64,000 nucleotides of DNA from Weissella hellenica (lineage in GTDB: Bacteria; Bacillota; Bacilli; Lactobacillales; Lactobacillaceae). The stretch is taken from the NCBI RefSeq assembly GCF_005405545.1, contig NZ_BJEG01000002.1:16932-80931 (forward strand). The letters are read 5' to 3'. This document shows, piece by piece, positions 8,835-18,834 of the stretch (position 1 is its first letter; every line of letters starts with the position of its first letter). The translations under genes and the position numbers were made by a program. The notes under the pieces are model-generated. The model was not told the DNA's origin. It saw only the letters and a list, made by a program, of their open reading frames with translations, and did not search any database.

Positions 8835-10100
8835 CTATCCGCGCGCCAAAATTTTCTTTAAGAAGCGATAAACTGCATATTTGGTACTGTTAATTGGCTT
8901 GATAAATGAACCAACCTTTTCCTCTGCATAACCAGCGAAACCTTGTTTAAATCCTAGTACACCATCAGAACCATCAAATACACCAGAAATGCCGTAGAAA
9001 TTATAATTTGGAATCTTACGTGCTACTGCTTGTTTAAATGCATATTCTTGCACAGCATATGGCCCGTAAAAATTCTTATATTCATCATACGTACCTGAAT
9101 AAAGGTAAATCATTTCATTAGCTGTCGCTAAGAATAAAGCACCTGCGATGACAACAACATCCTTGCCAGCCTCTTGGCGTGCAGTCTGTGCTTGCGCAAT
9201 TCGTTTTTCGTGTTGCTTATGTTGATCAGCATATTCAGCGCGTTGTCGCTTTAACTTTTTATAATTTGGCTTTTCAGCAATTCGTGCATCTAGGTTAGCC
9301 ACCACTTCGGCTAGATGGTCACGTGCTTGTTGTTGTCCTTTAATATAGGCCGGAAAATCCATTTCAGCAAATACAAAGTACGCATCATCACCGTACTCTT
9401 CAAAGACGGTTTCATAAAAATCTAAGTCTTTATCGTGATAGTCTAATCGATTAGCCGTATCTTGCGTTAAAGCTTTAAATGCGGGCAATTCATCTTTGGC
9501 TAATCGATGAACTTTAATCCCAAATTGGTCCGTTTTCTTCAAATAATATTTACCATCTTTAGCAAATGATGCCCGTAATGCCTTAGAATCACCATCAACA
9601 TCTAATACTGGCTTTAGTGATTTCACGTATTGCCTAGATGGTGATGAATTAGTTGTCCATCCTTGTGTTGCAGGCGCATGTGTAAAGCCAATTGCCATTA
9701 GCGCATCAATCACCGTATTATCATCTGTACCAATTTGTGTACCGTCATCATTAAATTTACGATAAATTGCATTGGGCATAATTCGTAAAAAAAGACCCTG
9801 ATGTTCCTTAGCAAATGCCATAACACCCGCAACAAATTCTGTCACTAACTCTTGATTACTAAAATCAATCAACATACCACCGTCAATTTGAAAAAGATTT
9901 CCCATTTTTACCGGAATCCATCCCAAAACTGCCGCTGCTTGAACTTTATGATCTTCAACTAAACCAACTAAGCTTGTTTGCCAGCCACGACGAGCTAACA
10001 AACGAGCTTGTGAAGCTGTTTGTAAATAACTACCGTCAGCATGCGTTTGGGCGAATGCTTCAAATTCTGCCGTTGTTAATTCTTCAAATGAACGTGTCAT
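8835..10100 (-). CDS. FemAB/MurM-type peptidoglycan interpeptide-bridge aminoacyltransferase
   Basis: This 421-residue cytoplasmic protein has the FemABX layout: two GNAT-like domains with signatures such as DGSYLQTASQARL at the N-terminus and SGTYDEYKNFYGPYAVQEYAF near the C-terminus. A charged coiled-coil arm of about 60 residues is inserted at roughly 245-310. It uses aminoacyl-tRNA to add side-chain amino acids to the peptidoglycan precursor. The coiled-coil arm is typical of FemA, FemB and MurM and, as far as I recall, is absent from FemX of Weissella viridescens. This is therefore more likely a later-acting bridge enzyme than the first-residue ligase. It appears monocistronic. Confidence 0.87.
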   Translation of the reverse strand: MTRSFEELTTAEFEAFAQTHADGSYLQTASQARLLARRGWQTSLVGLVEDHKVQAAAVLGWIPVKMGNLFQIDGGMLIDFSNQELVTEFVAGVMAFAKEHQGLFLRIMPNAIYRKFNDDGTQIGTDDNTVIDALMAIGFTHAPATQGWTTNSSPSRQYVKSLKPVLDVDGDSKALRASFAKDGKYYLKKTDQFGIKVHRLAKDELPAFKALTQDTANRLDYHDKDLDFYETVFEEYGDDAYFVFAEMDFPAYIKGQQQARDHLAEVVANLDARIAEKPNYKKLKRQRAEYADQHKQHEKRIAQAQTARQEAGKDVVVIAGALFLATANEMIYLYSGTYDEYKNFYGPYAVQEYAFKQAVARKIPNYNFYGISGVFDGSDGVLGFKQGFAGYAEEKVGSFIKPINSTKYAVYRFLKKILARG

Positions 10101-10395
10101 GTTTAACTCTCATCCTTATCTTCATATATATTATTTTAAATTATACGCTATCTGCCTTAAATTTTGGCAAACAACTCATAAATATAGGTTTTCCACAGTA
10201 AATAGTGTTAAAAAATTTAATAAAAAGTATCCAAACAAGCAACTTAGATTGGTTTTCCAATATTTTTTTATGACTTAAAATTTAAATTAAAAAGTAGTCG
10301 GTGGAAATCTAACACTCTTTTCCACCTTTTTACATGAGTTTTCCACAAACAGGCGGTCTTTTACACAGGTTTTTCCACAATTTAGTTTAAAAAAA
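10101..10395. other. Gene-free AT-rich stretch with DnaA-box-like repeats
   Basis: There is no credible ORF. TTTTCCACA occurs at 10189-10197, 10339-10347 and 10371-10379. TTTTACACA is at 10359-10367 and TTTTCCACC at 10318-10326, with weaker TTTTCCAAT and TTTCCACC copies between. The first four fit the relaxed DnaA-box consensus TTWTNCACA, and all of these point the same way. AT-rich runs lie between them (10206-10225, 10258-10293). dnaA and dnaN are not in the window, so this is unlikely to be oriC. A DnaA-titrating or regulatory cluster is possible. Confidence 0.5.
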
Positions 10396-10420
10396 GTTGG
10401 GCTCAATATTTGAGTCCAAC
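10396..10420 (-). terminator. Intrinsic terminator of the flippase gene
   Basis: GTTGGACTCAA pairs with TTGAGCCCAAC (one G-T pair), followed on the minus strand by TTTTTTTAAA. It lies just after the flippase stop at 10442. Confidence 0.85.
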
Positions 10421-10441
10421 CATATCTTAATATTCGTCATT

Positions 10442-12433
10442 TTATTTTTTTAAATGCAACTTATGCGCCAATTTAACGGCCCGGGCACCTAAAATTTCCT
10501 CACCAACATGTGTCTTTAAAATAGTTATACCATAAATGCTAGTCCCAATCGCACCAGCAATTACTAACAACAATAATTGTGCTGATTTAGTATCTGGCAC
10601 AAACAGACCTAACGTATAAGTAATTGGTGTGACAACTGCATACATAATTAAACTCCAAAACAGAATAACCATGAACGTAGCATTAAAGGATGACCAATCA
10701 ATATGATATAAAGTCGATAGATGATAAATCGCAATAATCATTCCCACCATAAACGCAATAGTTGTTGCAAGCAACGGTCCCATTCCTTGTAACCAGATCG
10801 TTAATGGTATTTGCAAAACAAACTTAAGGATGAAAATTAACACCAACAGTCTAACTGTATACCCCAATCGTCCTAATCCTTGATAAATCGCTAACACGAC
10901 CATATACAAACTCAAGAAAATAGCTGAATAACTAGCAAATTGTAAAATCAGCGTACCATTTGTGACATCATTTGTTTGATAGAACAAAATGTATAGTGGA
11001 CGCGCAACAGCAACCATCCCCAAAACAGCTGGAACCATCACAAATGCTAGTAACTTAAAAGCAAATTGAATTTGATGGCCAATATTTTCACGATCACCAA
11101 TCTCACGGGCTCTTGAAATCATCGGTAAAGCTGTCTCAGACATTCCTACAGCTAATGACACCACCAACATGACCAACTTGTTTGAGTTAAAAGCAAACTG
11201 GGCATACATCGCTTGCATGACACCACTTGAAACATCCGTAAATGCACGAATAATTCTAAAGAACGTGTACTGATCAAACACTTGGATCAATGAAATGGCC
11301 GAACCTGCAAAGATGACCGGCACTGACTGACGTGCCATCCGTATTAAGATAGCCCGTGCATCGAATTTTTTAACCGATACACCCTGTCTACGTTTTTCGT
11401 TAAAGAAACGACGCCGACGCAAAATACCAAATAGTAAAATGACGATTCCAGCTAACGCACCCCAGAAAGCGGCGAAGGTTGATTGAACTGTTGCATCAAT
11501 CCAGTCGCCATGATGACCAACCATAATCCAGTACGTCATGGCTAACATGTATACGACACGTACCAGTTGTTCAATAAACTGGGACCAAGCCGACAAACCC
11601 ATAAATTCAAAACCTTGCACATAACCACGCAACATTGAAAGTATTGGGATAATGACAACCGCTGCTGATAATGCTCTAATGACCCGAACAACATTCGGGT
11701 CACCTTGTGATAGCAACCCTGCTGACAAGTATAGTATAGCACCAGCAACAATTCCCAAAATAGCACCAAGATTTAGTGCCTGCCTGAAGATGTACCGAAT
11801 CGCTTCATACTGTCGCGAAGCACTATACTCAGCAACCAATCGAGCTAACACATTTGGCAACCCAGCAGTTGCAATCAGCAAAGCCACACTATAAATCTGA
11901 TAACCTTGTGAAAATAACGAGTTGGCAAGATTGTAGTACACATTTCCAATCATCGCAATCCACGGAATGATATACAACGCACCTAGCAGACGTGACGCTA
12001 AGCTACCAATCGTCATCCAAGCTGAACCACGCAGCATTCGGGACTTGGCATCTTTTTCCGATTCTACTGGTGGCGTAATTTTTTCTTCATATGTTACTGC
12101 TGATTGTACCGGTGCCACTTCAGCACTTTTTTCAACTGCTTTTTCAGTTACTTGTTGTTTAGTCAGGGGCGTTGCTAGGTTGCTAGTGACTGTGTCTGGT
12201 ACTTCATGTACTTTAAACGTTGCAACACCATTTTTATGCATTTTAACGTTAGGATTATTTGCTACTATTGGTTTCGTACTCTCTGACGTTGTACTTTCCG
12301 GAGAAAGTGCATCATTATGCCGTTCATCAAAAACTTCATCAACTTTTTTACCATTAATAATTTGATTTAATTCTTCAAACGTAATATCTCGTCGAAATGG
12401 CGAATTTGATTGGGGTGTTTTATCGTCCTTCAT
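10442..12433 (-). CDS. MATE/MOP-superfamily lipid-linked polysaccharide or lipid II flippase (YtgP/SpoVB type)
   Basis: This 663-residue protein has a hydrophilic N-terminal tail of about 130 residues, followed by about 14 transmembrane helices starting near SAWMTIGSLASRLLGALYIIPW. That motif is typical of the polysaccharide-export branch of the MOP superfamily, including YtgP of streptococci and lactococci, which can serve as the lipid II flippase. The long acidic and Thr/Ser-rich N-terminal tail is larger than in YtgP and probably cytoplasmic. A tRNA-Arg gene ends 26 bases upstream in the same direction, so both may come from one transcript. Confidence 0.87.
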   Translation of the reverse strand: MKDDKTPQSNSPFRRDITFEELNQIINGKKVDEVFDERHNDALSPESTTSESTKPIVANNPNVKMHKNGVATFKVHEVPDTVTSNLATPLTKQQVTEKAVEKSAEVAPVQSAVTYEEKITPPVESEKDAKSRMLRGSAWMTIGSLASRLLGALYIIPWIAMIGNVYYNLANSLFSQGYQIYSVALLIATAGLPNVLARLVAEYSASRQYEAIRYIFRQALNLGAILGIVAGAILYLSAGLLSQGDPNVVRVIRALSAAVVIIPILSMLRGYVQGFEFMGLSAWSQFIEQLVRVVYMLAMTYWIMVGHHGDWIDATVQSTFAAFWGALAGIVILLFGILRRRRFFNEKRRQGVSVKKFDARAILIRMARQSVPVIFAGSAISLIQVFDQYTFFRIIRAFTDVSSGVMQAMYAQFAFNSNKLVMLVVSLAVGMSETALPMISRAREIGDRENIGHQIQFAFKLLAFVMVPAVLGMVAVARPLYILFYQTNDVTNGTLILQFASYSAIFLSLYMVVLAIYQGLGRLGYTVRLLVLIFILKFVLQIPLTIWLQGMGPLLATTIAFMVGMIIAIYHLSTLYHIDWSSFNATFMVILFWSLIMYAVVTPITYTLGLFVPDTKSAQLLLLVIAGAIGTSIYGITILKTHVGEEILGARAVKLAHKLHLKK

Positions 12434-12458
12434 GCTTAGTCCCCTTCCTAATATTTGA

Positions 12459-12531
12459 TGACGCTACACAGACTCGAACTGTGATCTAAGACTTAGGAGG
12501 TCCTTGTTCTATCCTGTTGAACTATAGCGCC
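12459..12531 (-). tRNA. tRNA-Arg (anticodon CCU)
   Basis: This is a 73-base cloverleaf. The acceptor GGCGCTA pairs with TAGCGTC (one G-T) and the D stem is GTTC/GAAC. The anticodon stem AGGAC/GTCTT carries a 7-base loop CTCCTAA, so the anticodon is CCT. The T stem is CACAG/CTGTG with loop TTCGAGT. The discriminator base is A. CCA is not encoded. Confidence 0.95.
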
Positions 12532-12637
12532 GATAACAACCTAATATATTATTATACACAAGAAATCTAATTGTTTGTAGATGTAATTCGCCACATTCAA
12601 TAATAATAACGTATCTGACCATAAATAACGCATAAAA

Positions 12638-12669
12638 AAATCACTGAATTCAGATGAATACAGTGATTT
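12638..12669 (-). terminator. Intrinsic terminator of leuS
   Basis: AAATCACTG pairs with CAGTGATTT, with an inner GAATTCA/GAATTCA-like extension. On the minus strand a TTTTTTTATG tail follows. It lies 20 bases past the leuS stop. Confidence 0.8.
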
Positions 12670-12688
12670 CATTTAATTATTATAACGA

Positions 12689-15103
12689 CTAAATAACAAA
12701 GTTAACTAGCTTACCAGGTACAGCAATAACTTTCTTAGGTTCAGCACCATCAAGTTGCTTTTGAATAGCTTCTTCATTACTTGCAATCTTAATCATAGCT
12801 TCACGATCAGCATCAGCTGGTACAGTAACACGACCACGTAGCTTACCATTAACCTGTAGAATAACTTCAATTTCATCAGCTACCAAGGCAGCTTCATCAT
12901 ACGTTGGCCATTTAGCATACGCAATTGATTCATCAGCATGTAAGTAACTCCACAATTCTTCAGTCATGTGTGGGGCAATTGGATTCAACATTTTAATAAA
13001 TCCTTCAACATATTCAACTGCCAAGTTTTCTTGCTTGTAAGCTTCATTGATGAAAATCATCATCTGTGACACTGCCGTATTAAAACGTAAGTTCTCGTAA
13101 TCATCAGTCACTTTTTTAACGGTTTCATTGTAGATTTTATCAAGTTTGTGATCATTAACTGTTGTAATGTGATCACGTAACTTATCTTCATCATCAATGA
13201 TCAAGCGCCAAACACGATCTAGCCAACGACGTGACCCAGCCAATCCTTCTTCTGACCAAGCAATTGATTGTTCCAAAGGTCCCATGAACATTTCATACAA
13301 ACGCAATGTATCTGCACCATATTCAGCAACAACATCATCAGGATTAACAACGTTGCCCTTTGACTTTGACATCTTTTCATGGTTTTCACCAAGAATCATT
13401 CCTTGATTAGCCAACTTTTGGAATGGTTCCTTCGTATGTACAACACCTAAATCGTACAATACCTTGTGCCAAAAACGTGCGTATAGCAAATGCAATACCG
13501 CATGTTCTGCACCACCAATATACAAATCAACATTTTTCCAGTAAGCTTCTGCCTCTGGTGACACAATTTCTTGATCGTTGTGTGGATCCATGTAACGCAA
13601 GTAATACCATGATGATCCAGCCCACTGTGGCATCGTATTTGTTTCACGCTTACCTTTACGACCGTTCTCATCAACAACATTAACCCAATCATCAACATTA
13701 ACCAATGGTGACTCACCCGTACCTGAAGGCATAATATTATCAACCTCTGGCAAACGTAGTGGTAATTCTGATTCAGGTACTAATGTTTGTTCACCATCTT
13801 CCCAGTGAATAACAGGAATTGGCTCACCCCAGTAACGTTGACGTGAAAAAATCCAATCACGTAAACGGAAGTTAACCTTCTTGTGACCAGCATGATTTTC
13901 CTCTAACCAATCAATCATCTTGGTAATGGCTTCTTCTTTATCCAAACCATTTAAGAAATCAGAATTGATATGTTCCCCATTGCCAGTATAAGCTTCCTTT
14001 TCAATGTCACCACCAGCAATAACGGGACGAATTGGCAAGTCGTACTTCTTAGCAAAATCATAGTCGCGACTATCATGGGCAGAAACTGCCATAATAGCAC
14101 CCGTTCCGTATGATGCTAAAACATAATCACCAATCCAGATTGGCAATACTTCACCATTAACTGGGTTAATAGCGTAAGCACCGGTGAAAACACCGGTCTT
14201 ATCTTTATTCAAGTCCGTACGCTCTAAATCTGACTTAGAAGCAATTTCAGCCTTCAAAGCTTCAACAGCATCACGTTGTGCATCTGTGACAATTTTTTCA
14301 ACAAGCTGGTGCTCCGGTGATAAGACCAAATATGTTGCACCAAACAACGTATCAGCACGTGTCGTAAATACTTCAATTTCATCATCAGTATTTTGCACTT
14401 TAAAATTAACTGATGCCCCAATCGAGCGACCAATCCAGTGACGTTGTTGTTCCTTAATGGCTTCTGGCCAATCCAAATCTTCCAAATCATCAATCAAACG
14501 ATCTGCGTATGCTGTGATTTTCAAAGCCCATTGGCGCATTGGTACGCGATAAACTGGATAGCCACCACGCTCCGTTTTACCATCAATGATTTCCTCGTTG
14601 GCAACGACTGTTCCACCATTATAATCTGGGGCCCAGTTAACCATGATTTCATCTTCGTAAGCTAACCCTTTTTTATATAATTGTTCAAAAATCCATTGGG
14701 TCCACTTATAATACTTAGGATCCGTTGTGTTAACTTCGCGTGCCCAATCGTAAGACAAACCCAATGATTTCATTTGGTGACGGAAAGTTTTGACGTTTTT
14801 AGCCGTTACCGTCTTTGGATCTTCACCAGTTTTAATGGCGTATTCTTCAGTTGGTAACCCAAAAGCATCAAAGCCCATTGGATGTAAGACATTATAACCT
14901 TGCATCCGCTTCATACGTGACACAATGTCTGTCGCCGTATATCCCTCTGGGTGACCAACATGTAATCCTTGTCCAGATGGAAATGGAAACATGTCCATTG
15001 CAAAAAACTTTTCTTTATCAGTTGCATTTGTTGTTTTAAATGTCTGATTTTCATCCCAAAAATGTTGCCATTTTTTCTCTACTAATTTGTGTTGATATGC
15101 CAT
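12689..15103 (-). CDS. leuS: Leucyl-tRNA synthetase
   Basis: This 804-residue class Ia synthetase charges tRNA-Leu. The HIGH-type signature is in [12 protein letters not shown] near residues 45-56, the KMSKS signature is KMSKSKGN, and the CP1 editing domain lies between them ([12 protein letters not shown], then [15 protein letters not shown]). I chose ATG at 15103 because AGTGAGG lies at the right spacing upstream. A GTG at 15118 would add five residues, and the ribosome binding site would then sit inside the gene. No T-box leader is visible in the 157 bases before the start, which is notable because many Firmicute leuS genes have one. Confidence 0.97.
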   Translation of the reverse strand: MAYQHKLVEKKWQHFWDENQTFKTTNATDKEKFFAMDMFPFPSGQGLHVGHPEGYTATDIVSRMKRMQGYNVLHPMGFDAFGLPTEEYAIKTGEDPKTVTAKNVKTFRHQMKSLGLSYDWAREVNTTDPKYYKWTQWIFEQLYKKGLAYEDEIMVNWAPDYNGGTVVANEEIIDGKTERGGYPVYRVPMRQWALKITAYADRLIDDLEDLDWPEAIKEQQRHWIGRSIGASVNFKVQNTDDEIEVFTTRADTLFGATYLVLSPEHQLVEKIVTDAQRDAVEALKAEIASKSDLERTDLNKDKTGVFTGAYAINPVNGEVLPIWIGDYVLASYGTGAIMAVSAHDSRDYDFAKKYDLPIRPVIAGGDIEKEAYTGNGEHINSDFLNGLDKEEAITKMIDWLEENHAGHKKVNFRLRDWIFSRQRYWGEPIPVIHWEDGEQTLVPESELPLRLPEVDNIMPSGTGESPLVNVDDWVNVVDENGRKGKRETNTMPQWAGSSWYYLRYMDPHNDQEIVSPEAEAYWKNVDLYIGGAEHAVLHLLYARFWHKVLYDLGVVHTKEPFQKLANQGMILGENHEKMSKSKGNVVNPDDVVAEYGADTLRLYEMFMGPLEQSIAWSEEGLAGSRRWLDRVWRLIIDDEDKLRDHITTVNDHKLDKIYNETVKKVTDDYENLRFNTAVSQMMIFINEAYKQENLAVEYVEGFIKMLNPIAPHMTEELWSYLHADESIAYAKWPTYDEAALVADEIEVILQVNGKLRGRVTVPADADREAMIKIASNEEAIQKQLDGAEPKKVIAVPGKLVNFVI

Positions 15104-15260
15104 GATTGATAACCTCACTTTAATAGTCTTACTTTATCAAAAAAAGACCGAGCTTTCAATATTCATAAAGGATTAGCCAAATTAATTCTCATTAATATTT
15201 TTAAGACATTTTGTGCTAAACTAATAAAATGAGAAATAAATAAAAAGGAGGTCGCAACAA

Positions 15261-15953
15261 GTGCACTTACGTAAATTTGATTATTTCCAATTAGCCATTG
15301 CTTTAGGTGGTTTAACAATATTTATTATTATGGCATTGGGTTATGTCTACAATCTTGGTTACATTGGTATAATCGATCATTTTGGTTTTCGTTATATTCG
15401 TGAACCACTAACCCCTGAAAGATCATGGTTTTTCCGCAACATTACGCGTGCTGGTAACACAAAATGGACTGCTCTAGTCATGGCTATCACCGCAATCATT
15501 GCGTTACTAATTCGTAAATGGGATGTCGCCGTGTTTATGATTGTCAACGTTGGTGTCTTTGGCGGTGGTGTGATGAGTGTGTTTAAGCATATTTTCAAAC
15601 GACCACGCCCCGACATTTATCATGTTATTGAGCAATCAGGTTATTCATTTCCTTCAGGGCATGCGTTAAACGCTATTTTACTTTACGGTTCATTAATTGT
15701 TTTAGTCCATTATTATTTAAAATCTGAAGATAATATCCGCTATGCATTTATGACCTTGTTTGCGGCTTTAATTATCGCCATTCCTGTTAGTCGTGTCTAT
15801 TTAGGCGTACACTACTTGTCAGATATTTTGGCCGGTTTTGGCTTAGGAACCTTCCTATTAATTATGTCTAAAGAAGTTATTTTTAAATATCGTACACGAG
15901 AGGTTTTCGAAAATGCGCAAAATTCAAAATCTAGTTCAAATATCACTAAATGA
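15261..15953 (+). CDS. PAP2-family membrane phosphatase
   Basis: This 230-residue protein has about six transmembrane helices. The three catalytic phosphatase motifs are visible: KHIFKRPRPD (motif 1), PSGHA (motif 2) and SRVYLGVHYLSD (motif 3, with the catalytic His). It probably dephosphorylates a lipid phosphate such as undecaprenyl pyrophosphate or phosphatidylglycerophosphate at the outer face of the membrane. The start is GTG at 15261 with AAGGAGGT upstream. The next gene overlaps its last 41 bases, so they are translationally coupled. Confidence 0.9.
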   Translation: MHLRKFDYFQLAIALGGLTIFIIMALGYVYNLGYIGIIDHFGFRYIREPLTPERSWFFRNITRAGNTKWTALVMAITAIIALLIRKWDVAVFMIVNVGVFGGGVMSVFKHIFKRPRPDIYHVIEQSGYSFPSGHALNAILLYGSLIVLVHYYLKSEDNIRYAFMTLFAALIIAIPVSRVYLGVHYLSDILAGFGLGTFLLIMSKEVIFKYRTREVFENAQNSKSSSNITK

Positions 15954-16425
15954 ATACTTAAATCCTGGTGACCTAGCGATTGATGCTACTATTCATCATG
16001 GGGACATCACTCGTTTCTTAGCTAGTCGCGTTGGTGATACTGGCAAACTTTTGGCCTTTTCAGAAAAAAAAGATGAAATCGATGATGTTGCTGCCTCACT
16101 ATTCTTAAGCGGTCTAAATGAGCGAGTTGATTTGATTAATAAAGATTTTACAAATATCATCAACTACCTAGAACCAACCCAACCAATTGGTGCTGCCATG
16201 TTTCAATTAGATGCTCAAATAGATTTAGCGGCCGTTCAAAATGCTACTAAAGCCATTTTAATGTTTTTAAAAACAGATGGCCTCTTATGCTTGCTAAGCG
16301 AAGATGCGCAATTGTTAAACACCATCAAGGGGTACTTTGCTAAACTGCCAGCTAATTCTTACAGCGTATCTTATTATGAAAATATGTTAACATCAGAAAG
16401 TGCGTTGGTAATACAACGACATTAA
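15913..16425 (+). CDS. SAM-dependent methyltransferase-like protein (YtqB-like, degenerate motif)
   Basis: This 170-residue protein resembles the small putative rRNA methylases of the YtqB family in length and layout. The N-terminal strand-loop that normally reads DATAGNGHDT is here DATIHHGDIT, followed by GKLLAFSEKKDEI where the acidic ribose-binding residue is expected. The glycine-rich SAM loop is therefore degenerate, and the motif-IV region is also atypical. It may have lost activity, bind a different ligand or simply be divergent. It starts with ATG inside the PAP2 gene, with GAGAGG upstream. Confidence 0.6.
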   Translation: MRKIQNLVQISLNEYLNPGDLAIDATIHHGDITRFLASRVGDTGKLLAFSEKKDEIDDVAASLFLSGLNERVDLINKDFTNIINYLEPTQPIGAAMFQLDAQIDLAAVQNATKAILMFLKTDGLLCLLSEDAQLLNTIKGYFAKLPANSYSVSYYENMLTSESALVIQRH

Positions 16426-16483
16426 AAAATCATTGCTTATCTAACAAATGTCATAATGATCTTGTTAGTAAGCAATGATTTTT
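16426..16483. terminator. Bidirectional terminator between convergent genes
   Basis: AAAATCATTGCTTA pairs with TAAGCAATGATTTT, and an inner CTAACAA/TTGTTAG stem extends it. T- and A-rich tails lie on both sides. Confidence 0.85.
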
Positions 16484-16486
16484 AAT

Positions 16487-17367
16487 TTATTTAGTTAATA
16501 ATGATTTAGCTAGATAGAAGCACCCTAAAATACCAGCATTATCACCATGTTCAACATGCATAATATAATGTTCTAAATCATCAACTGGTAAATAATCAGC
16601 TAACTGGCGTGCAAATGATTCACGAACCATAGGTAATAAAATACTACGATGTGGTACACCACCACCAAATACAATTCTATCTGGCCTTAAAATAGTTGTA
16701 TATGTTACTAATGCCTGTGCCAAATAATCAGCTTCAATTTCCCAAGCCAAGTGAACATCAGGTAGAGATTTTGCTGACTCTTGCCAACGTTCTTCAATTG
16801 CTGGTCCTGAAGCTAACCCTTCTAAACATGTATCCCCATGGAATGGACAATGTCCCGCATATTGATCTTTAGGATGTTTACGCATCATAATATGGCCCGC
16901 CTCAGGATGTGAATTACCACTCAATAATTGGCCATGTTGAATGATTCCAGCTCCAACACCTGTACCAACCGTTAAATAAACAACATTTTCAACATCTTTT
17001 GCTGCACCCGAAACATATTCTGACCATCCAGCACCATTTACATCTGTTGTCCAATAGTAGGGAATGTCACGCCATGCTTTCATAGCACCCAAAAAATATT
17101 ATAGCCTGACCATCCCCGCTTAGGTGTATCTAAAACATATCCATACGTTCGACTTTGTGGATTAATGTCAATCGGCCCAAAGGCGGCAATTCCAATTGCA
17201 GCAATGTCTTGGAATTGATCAAAAAATGTTATTACTTGCTTAATTGTGGCTGCGCCATCTAACGTTGGAAAACTTTCACGTGCAATAACTTTATCCGGAT
17301 TGTTCACATCAACTACTGCAACAACAAACTTTGTTCCACCTGCTTCAATTGCTCCTAAAAACGACAT
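16487..17367 (-). pseudogene. scrK: Fructokinase (ROK family), frameshifted
   Basis: Two overlapping frames cover one ROK-family fructokinase. The first (17367-17080) has GAIEAGGTKF, the ATP-phosphate loop, and IAAFGPIDIN. The second (17092-16487) has DVNGAGWSEY with the catalytic Asp, GTGVGAGI, and the zinc motif around CPFHGDTCLEG. The break lies in a run of six T on the coding strand (17091-17096). One extra T would join the frames into a 293-residue protein of normal fructokinase length. It ends the sucrose operon, 24 bases after scrB. If the lesion is real, free fructose from sucrose could not be phosphorylated by this enzyme. A homopolymer sequencing error is the main alternative. Confidence 0.85.
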
Positions 17368-17391
17368 TATATTTCTCCTATTTTAGTTTTT

Positions 17392-18813
17392 TTAATATTT
17401 AACTGCATTTTTTCCTAAATCATACGTAGTAGCTTGCACATCGGCAAAGTTTACTCTATCTAAGAGAACATCAGGATGCATCTCACTATAATAACGTTCT
17501 GTAAACACCGTCTCACCATCATTAATAAAAATTTCTACCGAACTACGATCAATCAGCAATTGTAACTTTATGACCGCTGATTGGTTAACATAACCGATTC
17601 GTTTATCTGAACGATCTGATCTTGAAATTGTTACCTTATTTTCTGTATGTTCAAATTGTAAAGCCAATACAACATCATCTGCTGCCATAAACTTTAACGT
17701 AAAATCTTCATCTGCATTTAATTGCAATTGAATTTCATGACTATCAACATTTTCTAATAATAATTTTTCTGTTAAATTCGATGAAAATGATACTTTATTC
17801 TCTGTTTGTTTAATCCTTAATTTTTCTAATTCTGTAACTGGTTCCATATAAATATGGTTATCTTTTAGTTTTAATTCACGTGGGAATGTTAAGGCTCCTG
17901 CCCAACCATCTTCTTTCTCAGGCATCTCACTTTCCCACATAGCCATCCAACCAAACATAATCCGTCGTCCATCAGGCGCTAACGTTGTTTGGCTAGCATA
18001 AAAATCATGCCCATGGTCAACTTCAACAAAATTATTTCTTTCAAATTTTGCTGTCGCAACATCTAATTTACCGATCATATATCCTGTCTGGTGTAAATTT
18101 AAATACTTTTCATGACTAGGTTTAATCCCTTGTGGCGACATCAACAAAACATCATGATCTGCAAGTGAAAAAATATCTGGACATTCCCACATATATCCTT
18201 CTGTATCTAGTGTTCTTGCCTGCGCTATTGCACCTTCATAATGCCAATTTAACAGGTCTTTTGATGAATACAGTAGTACCCGTCCTACTTTCGAATCTTG
18301 TGTTTGTCCACCAAGAATCACATAGTATGTGTCACCTGCTTGCCAAACCTTTGGATCACGAAAATTAGTTGTATTATCAATTGGTGGCACTGAGATTACG
18401 GGATTACTTGCATATTTTTCAAAATTAATACCATCTTCACTAATGGCGATATTTTGATCCTCATAAAAATCATCATCATGCCCGCTATCACCAAAGTGAT
18501 GACCTGTATACATCAAATATAATTTATCATCTTTGACAATTGCACTTCCTGAAAAAATACCGTTTTTAGAAATTGGTTTTTCTGGCGATAAAGCAATTGG
18601 TAATGATTCCCAGTGAACAAGATCTTGACTACGGGCATGACCCCAATGCATTGGTCCCCAATCTGCACTATACGGATGGTACTGATAAAAAATATGGTAA
18701 TACCCTTTAAAATAAACGAACCCATTTGGATCATTAATCCAGCCTGCTGGTGCCGTTACGTGAAAATTAGGACGATAGCGTGTATTTGTTACTTGGATAA
18801 ATGTTTCATTCAT
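17392..18813 (-). CDS. scrB: Sucrose-6-phosphate hydrolase / invertase (GH32)
   Basis: This 473-residue cytoplasmic glycosidase has a five-bladed GH32 propeller followed by a beta-sandwich. The nucleophile is D28 in WINDPNG, the transition-state Asp is in FRDPK, and the acid/base Glu is in ECPD. Family members hydrolyse sucrose or sucrose 6-phosphate. Because the adjacent transporter is a proton-symporter type and not a PTS, the natural substrate here is probably unphosphorylated sucrose. It starts 21 bases after the permease stop, in the same operon. Confidence 0.93.
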   Translation of the reverse strand: MNETFIQVTNTRYRPNFHVTAPAGWINDPNGFVYFKGYYHIFYQYHPYSADWGPMHWGHARSQDLVHWESLPIALSPEKPISKNGIFSGSAIVKDDKLYLMYTGHHFGDSGHDDDFYEDQNIAISEDGINFEKYASNPVISVPPIDNTTNFRDPKVWQAGDTYYVILGGQTQDSKVGRVLLYSSKDLLNWHYEGAIAQARTLDTEGYMWECPDIFSLADHDVLLMSPQGIKPSHEKYLNLHQTGYMIGKLDVATAKFERNNFVEVDHGHDFYASQTTLAPDGRRIMFGWMAMWESEMPEKEDGWAGALTFPRELKLKDNHIYMEPVTELEKLRIKQTENKVSFSSNLTEKLLLENVDSHEIQLQLNADEDFTLKFMAADDVVLALQFEHTENKVTISRSDRSDKRIGYVNQSAVIKLQLLIDRSSVEIFINDGETVFTERYYSEMHPDVLLDRVNFADVQATTYDLGKNAVKY

Positions 18814-18834
18814 AATCTAAAATTCCTTTCTTGA

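Noticed and set aside
10189..10379. Chromosomal replication origin
   Set aside because: The DnaA-like boxes are suggestive, but dnaA, dnaN and their usual neighbours are absent and the flanking genes are not typical of oriC.
11967..12365. 132-codon ORF opposite the flippase gene
   Set aside because: It is an antisense shadow of the N-terminal tail region of the flippase, which is clearly coding.
15104..15260. Possible T-box leader for leuS
   Set aside because: No specifier loop, T-box core or antiterminator/terminator pair is visible, and the space is only about 157 bases.
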